This document shows positions 49,029 through 64,000 of a stretch of DNA of 64,000 nucleotides, one piece after another. The number at the start of each line of letters is the position of its first letter. The first letter of the stretch is position 1. The notes beneath the pieces are model-generated. The model worked only from the letters and a program-made list of their open reading frames with translations. It did not search any database and was not told the origin of the DNA. Location: assembly GCA_945859605.1 (NCBI GenBank), contig OX243811.1, forward strand, positions 60,896,116 to 60,960,115. Reading direction: 5' to 3'. The translations under genes and the position numbers were made by a program. Origin of the DNA: Lumbricus rubellus (lineage: Eukaryota > Annelida > Clitellata > Crassiclitellata > Lumbricidae).

Positions 49029-49301
49029 AGACAGCGTTACGGGTCTATTCTATTATATTCCGTCCTGTAAGGTGGACGTAGAAAGTCTATTGCATAAGTC
49101 AGGGAGAAATCCGTACTAGCTTCTTGGGTATGTTTCCCTGAATAGTAAATCCTTTGTTTGCTAGTTCCGGAAGGTCTGCTCTGTTATGCTCCGTCTTGTA
49201 AGGTAGACGTCGACAGACTATACACAGGTCAAGGAGAAATCCGTCCTAGTGTGGCTTGGGTATGCTTCACTAAGCAGTAAAGCCTTTGCTTAATAGTTCA
49301 G
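49029..49301 (+). repeat. Two-copy ~135-bp tandem repeat
   Basis: 49029-49168 and 49169-49301 share GTAAGGTGGACGT-like, AGGGAGAAATCCGT and GTAAA.CCTTTG..TGCTAGTT-like blocks at about 75% similarity. Confidence 0.8.
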
Positions 49302-49910
49302 ACCTAGAGTAACGTGTAACGTGAGTAATGAAGTATTGACTGCCCATCGCTGATAGCGGATGCATGCTGAACTAAGGAATAGAGTTTTCCCAGAAATCTC
49401 TTTGGTTACCGGTGAGGATAGAATCAAAAGGAATTGCAGCCTTCTTTTATTGTGTAACGTATATTTGGTTCATAGTTAATGGTAACCTGTTAAATGGAAT
49501 TGTAATGTGCTGATCTGTTAGCATAATCGTATAGTAAGGATTGGTGCCGGAGCAGGGAATATTGTGTTTGGAAGACATTTTAATTATCCTAGTAAGTGGC
49601 TCCGAGCAATTGAAGGATTAGGAATGTTGATTGTAAATTGTGTTAACTGTAAACTTGATTCAGCACCGAGATTCTTTGTGATAACCTTAAATTGCTGATG
49701 TCAGTTTCGGATGTGCATAAGTTCAGACTTGATTTATTTTGGGCATGAACCCTTTTTCACCTAAGCGTACCGGGGCTGTCGGTACAATGTGTATCAATTG
49801 AGGATCTTGTTCTTACGTAGTACCGTAGTAAATCAGTTAAGGTTGCTTGTTTATATGGTTTGGTTTCGGACCCTGTTCTGGAAATTTTCCATTAAGGTGG
49901 AAAATTGGAT

Positions 49911-49924
49911 TAAGTGGGGGGGTG
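49911..49924 (+). promoter_or_regulatory. Polypurine tract
   Basis: TAAGTGGGGGGGTG directly precedes the 3' LTR; a purine run here primes plus-strand DNA synthesis. Confidence 0.75.
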
Positions 49925-51523
49925 TGTAACGTCCTATGAGGCCGCTACAATTTAACCTCCTTTTAGGCCGCTCGGCGTACTCACTTATTAATTTGCGGCC
50001 TTGCTAAATTTGCGACCGGCCTTCGGTTTTAGCCGCTTTTAGATCTGACCTCCGGTGCAGTACTTCGCTGCAACAGAAAGTGTCGCATTGCGACACTCTA
50101 TTTTTAGATTCGGCCAACGTGTAAGTCGCTGATTGGTTGATCCAGATCACGTGACCGCTTCCAACGCCGAAATGCGCAGTCGACTGGAAGTTTTCATCGG
50201 AGTGAGAGGTCGGCTCGTGTAGATAAGAAATTCTGTATATTCTGGGTCTAAAAATGCTGAATGTGTGGCTGATTGCCTGATTTCATGAAAAAGAATATAC
50301 CGTTGACTAAGCGACTGGTTTTGGGACAGTTTGCAGCCGATTCTGTGTGAAACTTTATTGTCATATATTCCAATATTCGGACAAGAAATCTTCCGATCTT
50401 CTTTTCATATTTGAATGCGAGTGTTGGCCAAATTGCACGGAAATTTCCAGGAAAGTATTAACTAATCTAATTGCTCCATAACAGAATCCGAAACCAAGTG
50501 TAGTTAATTAATTAGAAATAAATGTTCACTGATAATAAGAATTGAAACCTAAGTCGATATTGAATAACGGTTGAAAGCTACCGTCTGAATTGTGATTCAT
50601 TATACCTGACTGTTAATTATAAAACGCGATTACTGGAATTAAGGTTGTGCACGCCTGTTGATTATTTACGGAGATTCTGCTGACTTTAAAGACATATTGC
50701 ATAGCTATTGAAGAACAATATCTAGGCCCGATCACAGATGTTAATTGTTAGCAACGCTTGTACATTATACTCAGTTGAACTGCTTAATTAAAATAAATTA
50801 AATCTGACGTTAATAAATCATTGAATAATGGAAACTCCTAACAGGTCTGAGGATCACTCTGATGAGGAATTAGAGGAATGCATAACTGAAGGGGAGAAGG
50901 GAGGAACCCCAGACCGTCTTGACCAATTAGAAATAAAGGGTAAACAAGTTGGGGAACTCTTACTAACCGTTTCAGAAACCCTGGGGATGTTCATGGAACG
51001 ACAGGAGTCCCAATTCAAGAGCCTTAGTCAAGAGATAAGCCACTTACAAGAGCAACACCACCGGGGTAGTCTTTCCCGAGAAGAAGGTGAGGTAATGAGG
51101 GAAAAGAGAAGGGAAGGGTTGACCACATCTAAGGATTGGGGATTTACACAACCTGTTGAAGGGGATTTGAACCCAGACGGTCTTCAATTCGAGGAAGCCG
51201 TCGTTCCCAGACCGGGAACCGCAGACATATGTCGCCACTCGACCGAAGTCAATCCTGGTACCGATGAGAGACATCCCCGTCCTGAGGTGGAAGACCCAAC
51301 CCTAAACTACGACTTTACCAGAGAGAAATCAATGGATCCCGTAGATCTTACCTACTTAGTTGAACCTGTAGTCTTACCTGACAGCAGAGAACCCCTTCAA
51401 CAGTGCGGCGCCTCGATTGAAGTCCTAGGGCGGGCCCCTACCACTTGGGAGGCTGAAGAGCATTACCAGGGGTGGGACCCCCGGTCACGTGGGCTTCTTT
51501 CGAGGTGGGAGCAGGCCGTTACA
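49925..51523 (+). repeat. 3' LTR (1599 bp)
   Basis: Same length as the 5' LTR with one difference seen. It is followed by TTCC, the target duplication. Confidence 0.95.
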
Positions 51524-51568
51524 TTCCTCCCCATTTTCGATTTTTTTATTGTCACACTGCGATGGTAG
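50828..51568 (+). CDS. Second copy of the LTR-encoded gag N-terminus
   Basis: Frame of 246 codons: 232 residues equal to the gag start (one Gly to Glu change from the LTR difference), then 14 residues from the flanking hAT sequence. If the 3' LTR acted as a promoter, it could express a short coiled-coil protein. This is inference; expression is unknown. Confidence 0.5.
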   Translation: METPNRSEDHSDEELEECITEGEKGGTPDRLDQLEIKGKQVGELLLTVSETLGMFMERQESQFKSLSQEISHLQEQHHRGSLSREEGEVMREKRREGLTTSKDWGFTQPVEGDLNPDGLQFEEAVVPRPGTADICRHSTEVNPGTDERHPRPEVEDPTLNYDFTREKSMDPVDLTYLVEPVVLPDSREPLQQCGASIEVLGRAPTTWEAEEHYQGWDPRSRGLLSRWEQAVTFLPIFDFFIVTLRW

Positions 51569-52039
51569 AACCTTAGGCTATCATTTTGACGTCATGACAT
51601 CCTTGTCAAAATTTCCTCTTATCTCATTGCATAAAGACATGATTTAAAACTTCAATAAAATAGTGTTCTTCCCAACTGAAATTTTTTTCCCATTCTTTGT
51701 GTTTGATGTAGTTTATTTCTCTTGGAATCCACACAGCCGAAAAGCACAATCTTCGTTTTCATGGGCGTCTTGGAGCACTCTCCCTCAATTAGGCCCTAGG
51801 TCAACATACTCAAATTTTGCACAAGAAATCAGACAATTGGCCACTGTTTAGTGAGCCAATATTAACACTGTGGAATAGTTTTTCAAATAGTATTTCAAGT
51901 ATTTTTTAAAGACAAAACAATATCCCGCCTTTATGATGCTGGGAGGTGACTCTCGAGCACTGAAGAACACTATTGAGCATGTATACAATATCATCATCAT
52001 TGTTGACATTGGATTTCGGACAGTGGTGTTTTTACGACC

Positions 52040-52440
52040 CGGGAGATGCCTATTCTCCTCAGGTCAACCCTCCTCCTTTATCCGGGCTTGGGACCGGCGC
52101 GAAGAGTTTCCCCTTCTGCTAAGGTTCTTCAGCCACTTTAGCTTGCTAAAGTAAAACGGGGAGGAGACCTGACCGACGCATCTTTTGATCGTAGACTCGG
52201 AACCGACCTGGGCTGTTGAACCAAAGTCCTCCGTGCCCACCTTCACGTGGTGCAGACCGTTAGTAACTTTCCTGTAATGGGAAAGTGAACGAACGGGCAC
52301 GGCAGGCAAAAACCAGGGGAAGGCAATGGCAAACCACCCCTGTCAATTTGCCAAGAAAATCGTCATGAAGTCAGCCAAAAAGGCTGGCCTTGACGATCGC
52401 TAGAGTTCAACGAACTGACAGCACAAGGTGACAAGGTGTG
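52040..52440 (+). mobile_element. RTE-type 3'-end sequence inside the split hAT element
   Basis: GGGGAAGGCAATGGCAAACC followed by ACCCCTG, then CTTGCCAAGAAAA and GACGATCGCTAGAGTTC, then ACAGCACAAGGTGA. The last part resembles the 3' end of the RTE-like copy at 7805-7839, and the GGAAGGCAATGGCAA phrase resembles RTE/BovB-related 3' regions as I recall them. Probably a non-autonomous (SINE-like) derivative. Its ends are not defined. Confidence 0.5.
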
Positions 52441-52830
52441 CCGGAGTATACAATATAGGCCTAAAGAAACAATGTCATTCAAATCGTCGCCTACGTCCGT
52501 AATAAAAAAAATGACGGAAGCGGATCGAATAAGCAGGATATCGGGGTTTCCTCGCATTCGCTGATCGGCTTAGGACCAATGGAGTTCAGACTACCAGATG
52601 AGATAAAACTAGAGAAATTGTAAGGTATAAACTAACTGAGATTCAAAAAGTATACTAAAGATGGAATGATTTTTATAGATAAGCAATCCCAACAGAGAAA
52701 AAATATCTTAAAAGCACATCTTTCCGGCTGATTTCAGGTGGTGCCCATGCATGGGAGGGCCTCGCATGGCCAATTTTTGGTGGTGCTGAGCACCCACGGG
52801 CCTCGCAGAGTCGGCGCCCATGTGTATGTG

Positions 52831-53034
52831 CACTTGTTATAGCGCCCCTTCAAGCTCTCTCTACTCAGAGGCGCTCCCGATGCAGAGCGAACACTGCATC
52901 GGAGTTTCACGCCGAAGCGCTGAGCAATTGTGAGTGAAGGACTTGCCCAAGGTCCTTACGCGGCCAGGTGGATTCGAACCTCGGACCTTCCGGCTCCAAG
53001 GCAACGACGCCACCACTAGACGACCGCGCCCCAC
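52831..53034 (-). mobile_element. tRNA-derived SINE with an L2-like 3' end
   Basis: On the minus strand: head GTGGGGCGCGGTCGTCTAGT, B-box GGTTCGAATCC (52970-52980 on plus), conserved CCTTGGGCAAGTCCTTCACT body, and the 3' end GGGGCGCTATAACAA. The tail GTGCACATACA was the target of the hAT insertion and continues at 43184 leftwards. Same family as 61277-61496. Confidence 0.88.
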
Positions 53035-53136
53035 GACACGAGTCAAACACGATCTCATCCTTTACAAGAACTATGCATAGGGCTACAGTGACATTTTAAT
53101 TGCTACTTTTCACCCTGCCTTTGCTTAGCCTACATA

Positions 53137-54209
53137 GGGGAGAGTTTCCTAGAATGGACCGTTGCCTTAATTGGACCGCAGCCATTTAACACCCTAGATG
53201 CATATTTTGCCTCATTTTCAAATGTTTTATTCTTGCGCGATTGAATATTGATCGTATCGGTTCATTCAGTTTTACGGAATTCTAAACATTTATTTAGTTG
53301 TGGTAAAAACTCTATTTCACGTAGTTTTGTACTAATTTTTGACCTACCTGACAATGAGAGTACACAATTTAGGCAAAGTTGAAAAATTGCAGTCACGTTT
53401 GTTTTAATCATAGCTAGATTTCATGTTTAAGCAACAATACTCGATTTTGCGCTAAGACTGACACCTGTTAAACTATAACGGTGTGAGTAGAAGTAGTCCG
53501 TGTTGCCTGAAATGGACCACATATATTCTCCTTAATTGGACCGATAATTTGAGTGTGGTCCATATATAAGGACACCAGTACTTGCAATGTTATTGGGTGT
53601 GGCCAACTTTACACTGCTACATGAGGTGTGTTCCTCTGTGCATGCGAACTGCGCGCAATTCTTCTCAAATAGATTCAACTGAGTACTAATGTAAGACTTC
53701 ACAATCATTTATTCCACAATAGTCTATATTTAAATTTAGACTTGCACTGGTCATTGTTACAAAGTAGGCTACTCCTAATTAGTCTGCAGGCAGAGGTTAT
53801 GCCACTCATGTATTTAATTGATTTCAGCTAGGCCTACTCCAATTGTGTATGATACTTTTAAATGTATGGCTTGACACTAAGTGTTTTAAAAGCGATTCCC
53901 TTGCTTTTTGAGTAAGATTACCTTCTAAAAACGACTTTAAACGAATGTGTTCCATTCAGGGCAACTGGTCCAATCAAGGATACCATGCGGTCCATTCAAG
54001 GAAACAGGTTGCCTTGATTGGACTTTTTAGAGCTGTTGCTTTGTTTAGTTATTTCTCATAAATCCACGAATATTTTCAGTCCTTTGCTTTTAAAAACATA
54101 GATGAATAATCAACCAAGCATATGGCACACTTTCCTTTTAGAAATTCAGTAGCATTTATGCAGCACATATAAGTTTGCCTTAAGTGGTCCATTCATAGCA
54201 ACTCTCCCC
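53137..54209. mobile_element. TA-flanked inverted-repeat DNA element C
   Basis: It starts GGGGAGAGTTTCCTAGAATG and ends ATAGCAACTCTCCCC, flanked by TA (53135-53136, 54210-54211). The reiterated words are AATGGACC and ATTGGACC with complements, at both ends, at about 53505-53570 and at about 53965-54030. Same terminal GGGGAGA as elements A and B. No transposase frame. Confidence 0.72.
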
Positions 54210-54211
54210 TA

Positions 54212-55166
54212 CCCCGATTAATTTAGCAGCTATGGCCTCGGCCCTCAGGTCTGATCATGCAGACCTCGATACTAGCACAGTAGGCCTATTAGCCTATAGA
54301 TTACATTTAGATCCAACAGTCTGGTTACCTGTTCGCGAAAACCCCGTTCAATTAATTAGGCCTGATAGTGATTGTCAACGTTCAACCGCATGCATTCCCG
54401 ACATAACTGTTAGGCCTACAGCCCTAGCCTTAATTGCTCACAGACCCAGGCTAATTTAGGCTACCATGTAAATTCTAGGGTCGATGGCCGGGCAACTCAT
54501 GCATGGGTCTCGACTTGGAAAAAAATACAAAATCCTCTTAATTAGGCTATTAAATAATTATGTTAATAAATTGCTTTTGCATCATTCGACTGGAATTAAA
54601 TTATGTGAGGTGCGGAGAAAGTAGGCCTACAGCACTGAAGGCACAGGCTTAATTTTAGAATGGGCGTGCACGTGCGCGCGCGAATGTGCGTCTAATGATT
54701 TTGTTTGAACTGCGCATTGAATATTAAGCTGGTTTCAGTGTGAGGACTGTGGAAAGAATAACTGGGGCAGAAGTTGGACCATTATCCACTTTGAATTGTG
54801 GTGTAAAAAACAGCTTTACTATGGGCTCTAAGAAAGACTGAAGGTTGAAACCCCGGGCCCTTGGCAATTCTCACCCTAGGTGCTGGCTGATTCCTGCGAC
54901 ATAGATTCTTAGGCGCAGAGACTATGATCACAATTAGGCTAAAACTGCCAATGCCTTGACGATATAAATAGACGAATAATAGGCTATACCTATTAATTTA
55001 TAACCTGTCGTATAATTAATATGACTACGGTCACTAAAAAATTAATAGCCTCACGAGACTGGACATAATTATGCCCAGTAGAGTCTGCAATAGCCTACAT
55101 TAGGCCTACATGTAAAAATCTACAACGCTAAAGTTGAATGCATGGCTTAACGATGGTTCTGCTTAC
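54212..55166. other. Intergenic, no feature seen
   Basis: AT-rich with many TAGGCCTA words. No further SDR exon was found left of the orphan exon. Confidence 0.45.
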
Positions 55167-55278
55167 CAAACACGCGGACGCATCCAGCTCCAATTCCCAA
55201 TGAGCCACCAGTGACGATGGTTGTCTTATTCTGATAGCGAAGCAACGGCGGCAAGCCACGACGAATCACCCCAGCCAT
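55167..55278 (-). CDS. Orphan or alternative SDR first exon, paralogous to HSD17B14 exon 1
   Basis: ATG at 55278, then RYQNKTTIVTGGSLGIGAGC and VRVF, ending in phase 1 at a good donor (G|GTAAGC). It mirrors HSD17B14 exon 1 ([20 protein letters not shown]), with the intact TGxxxGxG nucleotide-binding motif and the same donor phase. No second exon follows within the next 12 kb except those of HSD17B14, so it is either an alternative first exon spliced over the nested transposons or the remnant of a partial tandem duplication. Confidence 0.7.
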
Positions 55279-56465
55279 CGTTGGTCAGACACTAATGCAA
55301 ACGTTGCGCACTCTGCATATTTATAATAACTATTATTAATATAGGTCTGTCGTAGATCTATAACAGGATCCGATAAAGTCCATAGGCCTAGTCACGTGCC
55401 AGATATTAGGCCTATTTATTAGTTGGGGCAATGGCCAAATTAAGAACAGTGGGGCGAGCAGAGCACGTGAGGAAGAAAAATGGCCGAGAGAAAGAAGCAG
55501 TGACGTTGGTGTTGGATTCAAGTTCACGTGCATTGTGTTAGGTCTATAGTAGGCCTGCATCACCCTGGCCCGTGGCTTTGAGGGACCCGCATTTTTGGAA
55601 ATGGTTAGAAAAAATTAGTGATAATGCTACAGCAGTAGGCCTAATAGGTCTAAATACGATTTCGTTGTCGACGAAATTTTTCAGAATTCTTCCCAAATCA
55701 TATGATTGACTGAACTTCCTGAAGTTCTTTCCTTCGTGTTTGAACTGGGGTATAGTCATGGGCGTAGTTTATCAGAGGCTGGGGGTTAGCCCCCCAAGAA
55801 GGCCCAGATTCAACCTTTTACCATGAAAATGGAATCCTTTTCGGGGGTTAGTCCTCCCCAGAAGACCCAGACTCGGCGTAAGCCCCCTTCCCCCAAGAAC
55901 GGAAACCAAACTTCGCTCATGTCTTTAGTGAACAACAAAAGTGTGTTCTGTTCAGTTCAAATCCTGCTCTTCTCACTGCGTGCATGTCCAAACATGGCAT
56001 TGCAATAATAATTATATTAGGCCTATGGCTCTGCAGGCCCTATAACAATTATTCTTATGCAAACAGCGTTTGAGGGGGAGATCAGCGCTGAAGAATAATT
56101 GTCGAATACAATATCACACTGCTGACATTGAACATAAACAGGTTACAAGAAATTTCAATTTCACGAAACAACTGACTTCATCGACACAGTATAATTCTAG
56201 ACATCAAAACGTTGAGCACACATCGGTGCAGTTAGGCCTACCGGCGCTGTGGAAAACAAGACTTACCGTAGTGACTTCACCAAAGTCCCCTAACTACCAA
56301 AAAATTCATTGTCGTCGCGTAAAAAATTATAAATTCGGCTGGCAATGAATTATTAGAAGGTAACTGGACCTAGCGAGGAAATTTGTGTGAATTGTGTCTG
56401 TTGACTGTCATCCTGTGGCTGCGCATTAGGCCTGTCACAGTAGGCCTACGAACTCCTTGCAATCT
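55279..56465. other. Intergenic with a degenerate repeat
   Basis: 55758-55900 resembles 32509-32600 (CATGGGCGTAGTTTATCAGA and a GGGGGTTAGCCCCCC hairpin). No gene is seen. Confidence 0.45.
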
Positions 56466-56473
56466 GTCTACAA

Positions 56474-56664
56474 CAAGTTTTTTAGCGTGCAGTTGTACAC
56501 AAAAAGTGCAGTTCTGAATGGATTTGTGCAGTTATAGACGCACTTCTGTACAGTTAAAACTAGCAAAAAGGTTCTTTTCCTGCGATTGGAATTAGTTTAC
56601 CATGGATGATGGGAAAGGAAAGAAGGAGTTGTGCAGTTCTAGAAATTCCTTTAAAACGGCCCTG
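56474..56664 (-). mobile_element. hAT-type MITE directly after the lectin gene 3 stop codon
   Basis: Reverse-orientation relative of 22932-23133 (minus strand begins CAGGGCCGTTTTAAAGG). The flanking 8-mers GTCTACAA / GTCTAGCC match only at five positions. It ends 7 bases from the stop of lectin gene 3, so it forms the start of that gene's 3' UTR. Confidence 0.8.
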
Positions 56665-56671
56665 GTCTAGC

Positions 56672-63096
<6,425 letters not shown>

Positions 63097-63097
63097 C

Positions 63098-63530
63098 TGT
63101 AAGGCCTTGCTCGAGAAACAGAGATCACATCTGTCAATTGATCGTGACAGGCGAAGAGAAGTGGTTGAAGTCGGCAGATGGATGATGTTACAGAGCTGCT
63201 CGGGAGCTCTACCAATACAATAGGAACGGTAGATTCATGTGAAAACCCTGAGCTGAATTCTATAGCATATAAGCTTACATTATACTGGCATCACCACCTT
63301 CCGTTCTGCACAGAAGAGAGTGCGGTTGGTTCCATTCGCATTTGAAGAATCGCTATATGAATGAATGAATGAATGAATGAGTGAATGAATGAATCAATCA
63401 ATCAATCAATGAATATAAGAGGGAGCCAATGAAGTTGGTCAACACGAAAGCAGATAATTATGTGGGACGATCGAGGAAGTCGGGCTATTAGTATGACCGC
63501 ACCATTTAAAACGAGCTTAAGAGGGGATAG
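63098..63530 (-). mobile_element. L2/CR1-type LINE fragments
   Basis: 63420-63530 on the minus strand: LVLNGAVILIARLPRSSH then DQLHWLPL. 63098-63240: similar in DNA to 33791-33890, with SSVTSSICR and ISVSRAR-like residues. Between them is a plus-oriented LINE 3' end with an ATGA-type tail (63340-63410). The left end touches the acceptor of the PAN exon. Confidence 0.65.
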
Positions 63531-64000
63531 GCCAACTTTTTCAAGAGAGACGGACAGACGCAGAGAAAGAAAGCGAGACTGAGACAAAGACAGAGATATG
63601 GAGAAACAGAGAGACAGACAGACAGAGAAAGGCTCAGTGAGAGAGACACATACACACAGAGGGTGAGAGACAAAGAGAGTGAGGGACACAGAAAACATAT
63701 ACATTTATATGATTATATATATAATTATATATATATAGCCTATCATTATGGGGTGAAATCAAGCGAGTGATGTCCGTTTGATTGTGTAGGCAATGTAAAG
63801 TGCTAGTGTAGGTCTATGTACAATAATTGTACAAATCCCTGCAAAGCAAAGATCAATACTCGTGTGCTGTGTATGTAACAGGTCCGCCATCAAATTTTTT
63901 CCTGGTTTCCAACTGCGAGCATTACGAAAAGACAATCATAAGCGCATCAACTAACTTCCGGTCTTTTGAGGTATATCGCGTTAATGAATTTTATGGTAAT
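63531..64000. other. Unassigned window end
   Basis: GAGACAGA-rich simple sequence at about 63545-63690 and TA repeats at 63700-63740. No 5' exon of lectin gene 3 is recognised. Confidence 0.4.

Larger units (their letters stand above)
48678..49924 (+). other. 3' untranslated internal region of the LTR element
   Basis: Non-coding. It holds a ~135-bp tandem repeat and the polypurine tract. I see no further frame. Confidence 0.7.
43419..51523 (+). mobile_element. Young Ty3-type LTR retrotransposon with internally deleted pol
   Basis: Two LTRs of exactly 1599 bp (43419-45017, 49925-51523) begin TGTAACG and end CGTTACA, and the 4-bp duplication TTCC flanks them (43415-43418, 51524-51527). I see one base difference between the LTRs (45004 g, 51510 a). 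A methionine-tRNA-type primer site, a polypurine tract, gag, protease and the integrase end are present. RT, RNase H and most of integrase are absent. A 513-bp LINE fragment has inserted between the gag knuckle and the protease. The structure is that of a recently transposed non-autonomous copy. Confidence 0.93.
43185..52822. mobile_element. hAT-type element split by an LTR retrotransposon
   Basis: Ends CATAGGCGCCGAG / TCGGCGCCCATG are inverted, and TGTATGTG flanks both (43177-43184, 52823-52830). The body is 43185-43418 plus 51524-52822, about 1.5 kb once the LTR element is discounted. GGGGGTGCCC near the left end and GGTGCTGAGCACCC near the right end are further inverted similarity. No transposase domain is recognised. 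The target was the tail of the SINE at 52831-53034, whose tail continues left of 43184. Confidence 0.82.

Overview
This window looks like nuclear DNA of an animal, probably a marine invertebrate deuterostome. An echinoderm is my best guess, at low to moderate confidence. The reasons are short phase-conserved exons in long introns, C-type lectin exons linked to a PAN exon, a 9-exon 17-beta-hydroxysteroid dehydrogenase 14 (HSD17B14) gene, and a Ty3-type retroelement with the integrase-before-RT order known from deuterostome Gmr1-like elements. Most of the DNA is transposon-derived.

Layout. 1-8.1 kb: an L2/CR1-type LINE broken by a decayed LTR retrotransposon (224-5839) and, in a second LINE copy, by an RTE-like LINE (6577-7839). 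9.1-10.7 kb: a TA-flanked inverted-repeat element carrying a ~500 bp ATGT microsatellite. 11-16.5 kb (minus): C-type lectin gene 1, first two exons only. 17.5-20.5 kb: a 3 kb palindrome holding ONECUT-like gene debris, with a SINE in one arm. 21-24.8 kb: a second TA-flanked element, a Helitron and two hAT elements. 26-31.4 kb (minus): C-type lectin gene 2, complete in three exons, EPN type. 35.8-42.4 kb (minus): HSD17B14. 43.2-53.0 kb: a four-level nest of SINE, hAT, very young LTR retrotransposon and LINE fragment. 55.2 kb: an orphan or alternative SDR first exon. 56.7-63.1 kb (minus): C-type lectin gene 3, PAN plus CTLD, QPD type, open at its 5' end.

Host genes and their relations. All recognised host genes are on the minus strand. 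The three lectin genes are a dispersed tandem family: the intron inside the CTLD is phase 1 in all three, and genes 1 and 2 also share a phase-2 intron after a signal-peptide/stalk exon. Two complete sugar-binding halves differ at the key motif (EPN versus QPD), suggesting divergent ligand preference. HSD17B14 is an apparently intact NAD(P)-dependent oxidoreductase and is not functionally tied to the lectins.

The mobile fraction is unusually readable. Thirteen hAT-type elements have 8-bp target duplications (eleven of them perfect), three elements share a TA/GGGGAGA terminus but carry different reiterated words, and one young LTR element has a gag reading frame that starts inside its own LTR. 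A short hairpin-like module (GATGAC, T-run, GTCATC) recurs about fourteen times across otherwise different elements. All calls come from reading the sequence; no database search was run.
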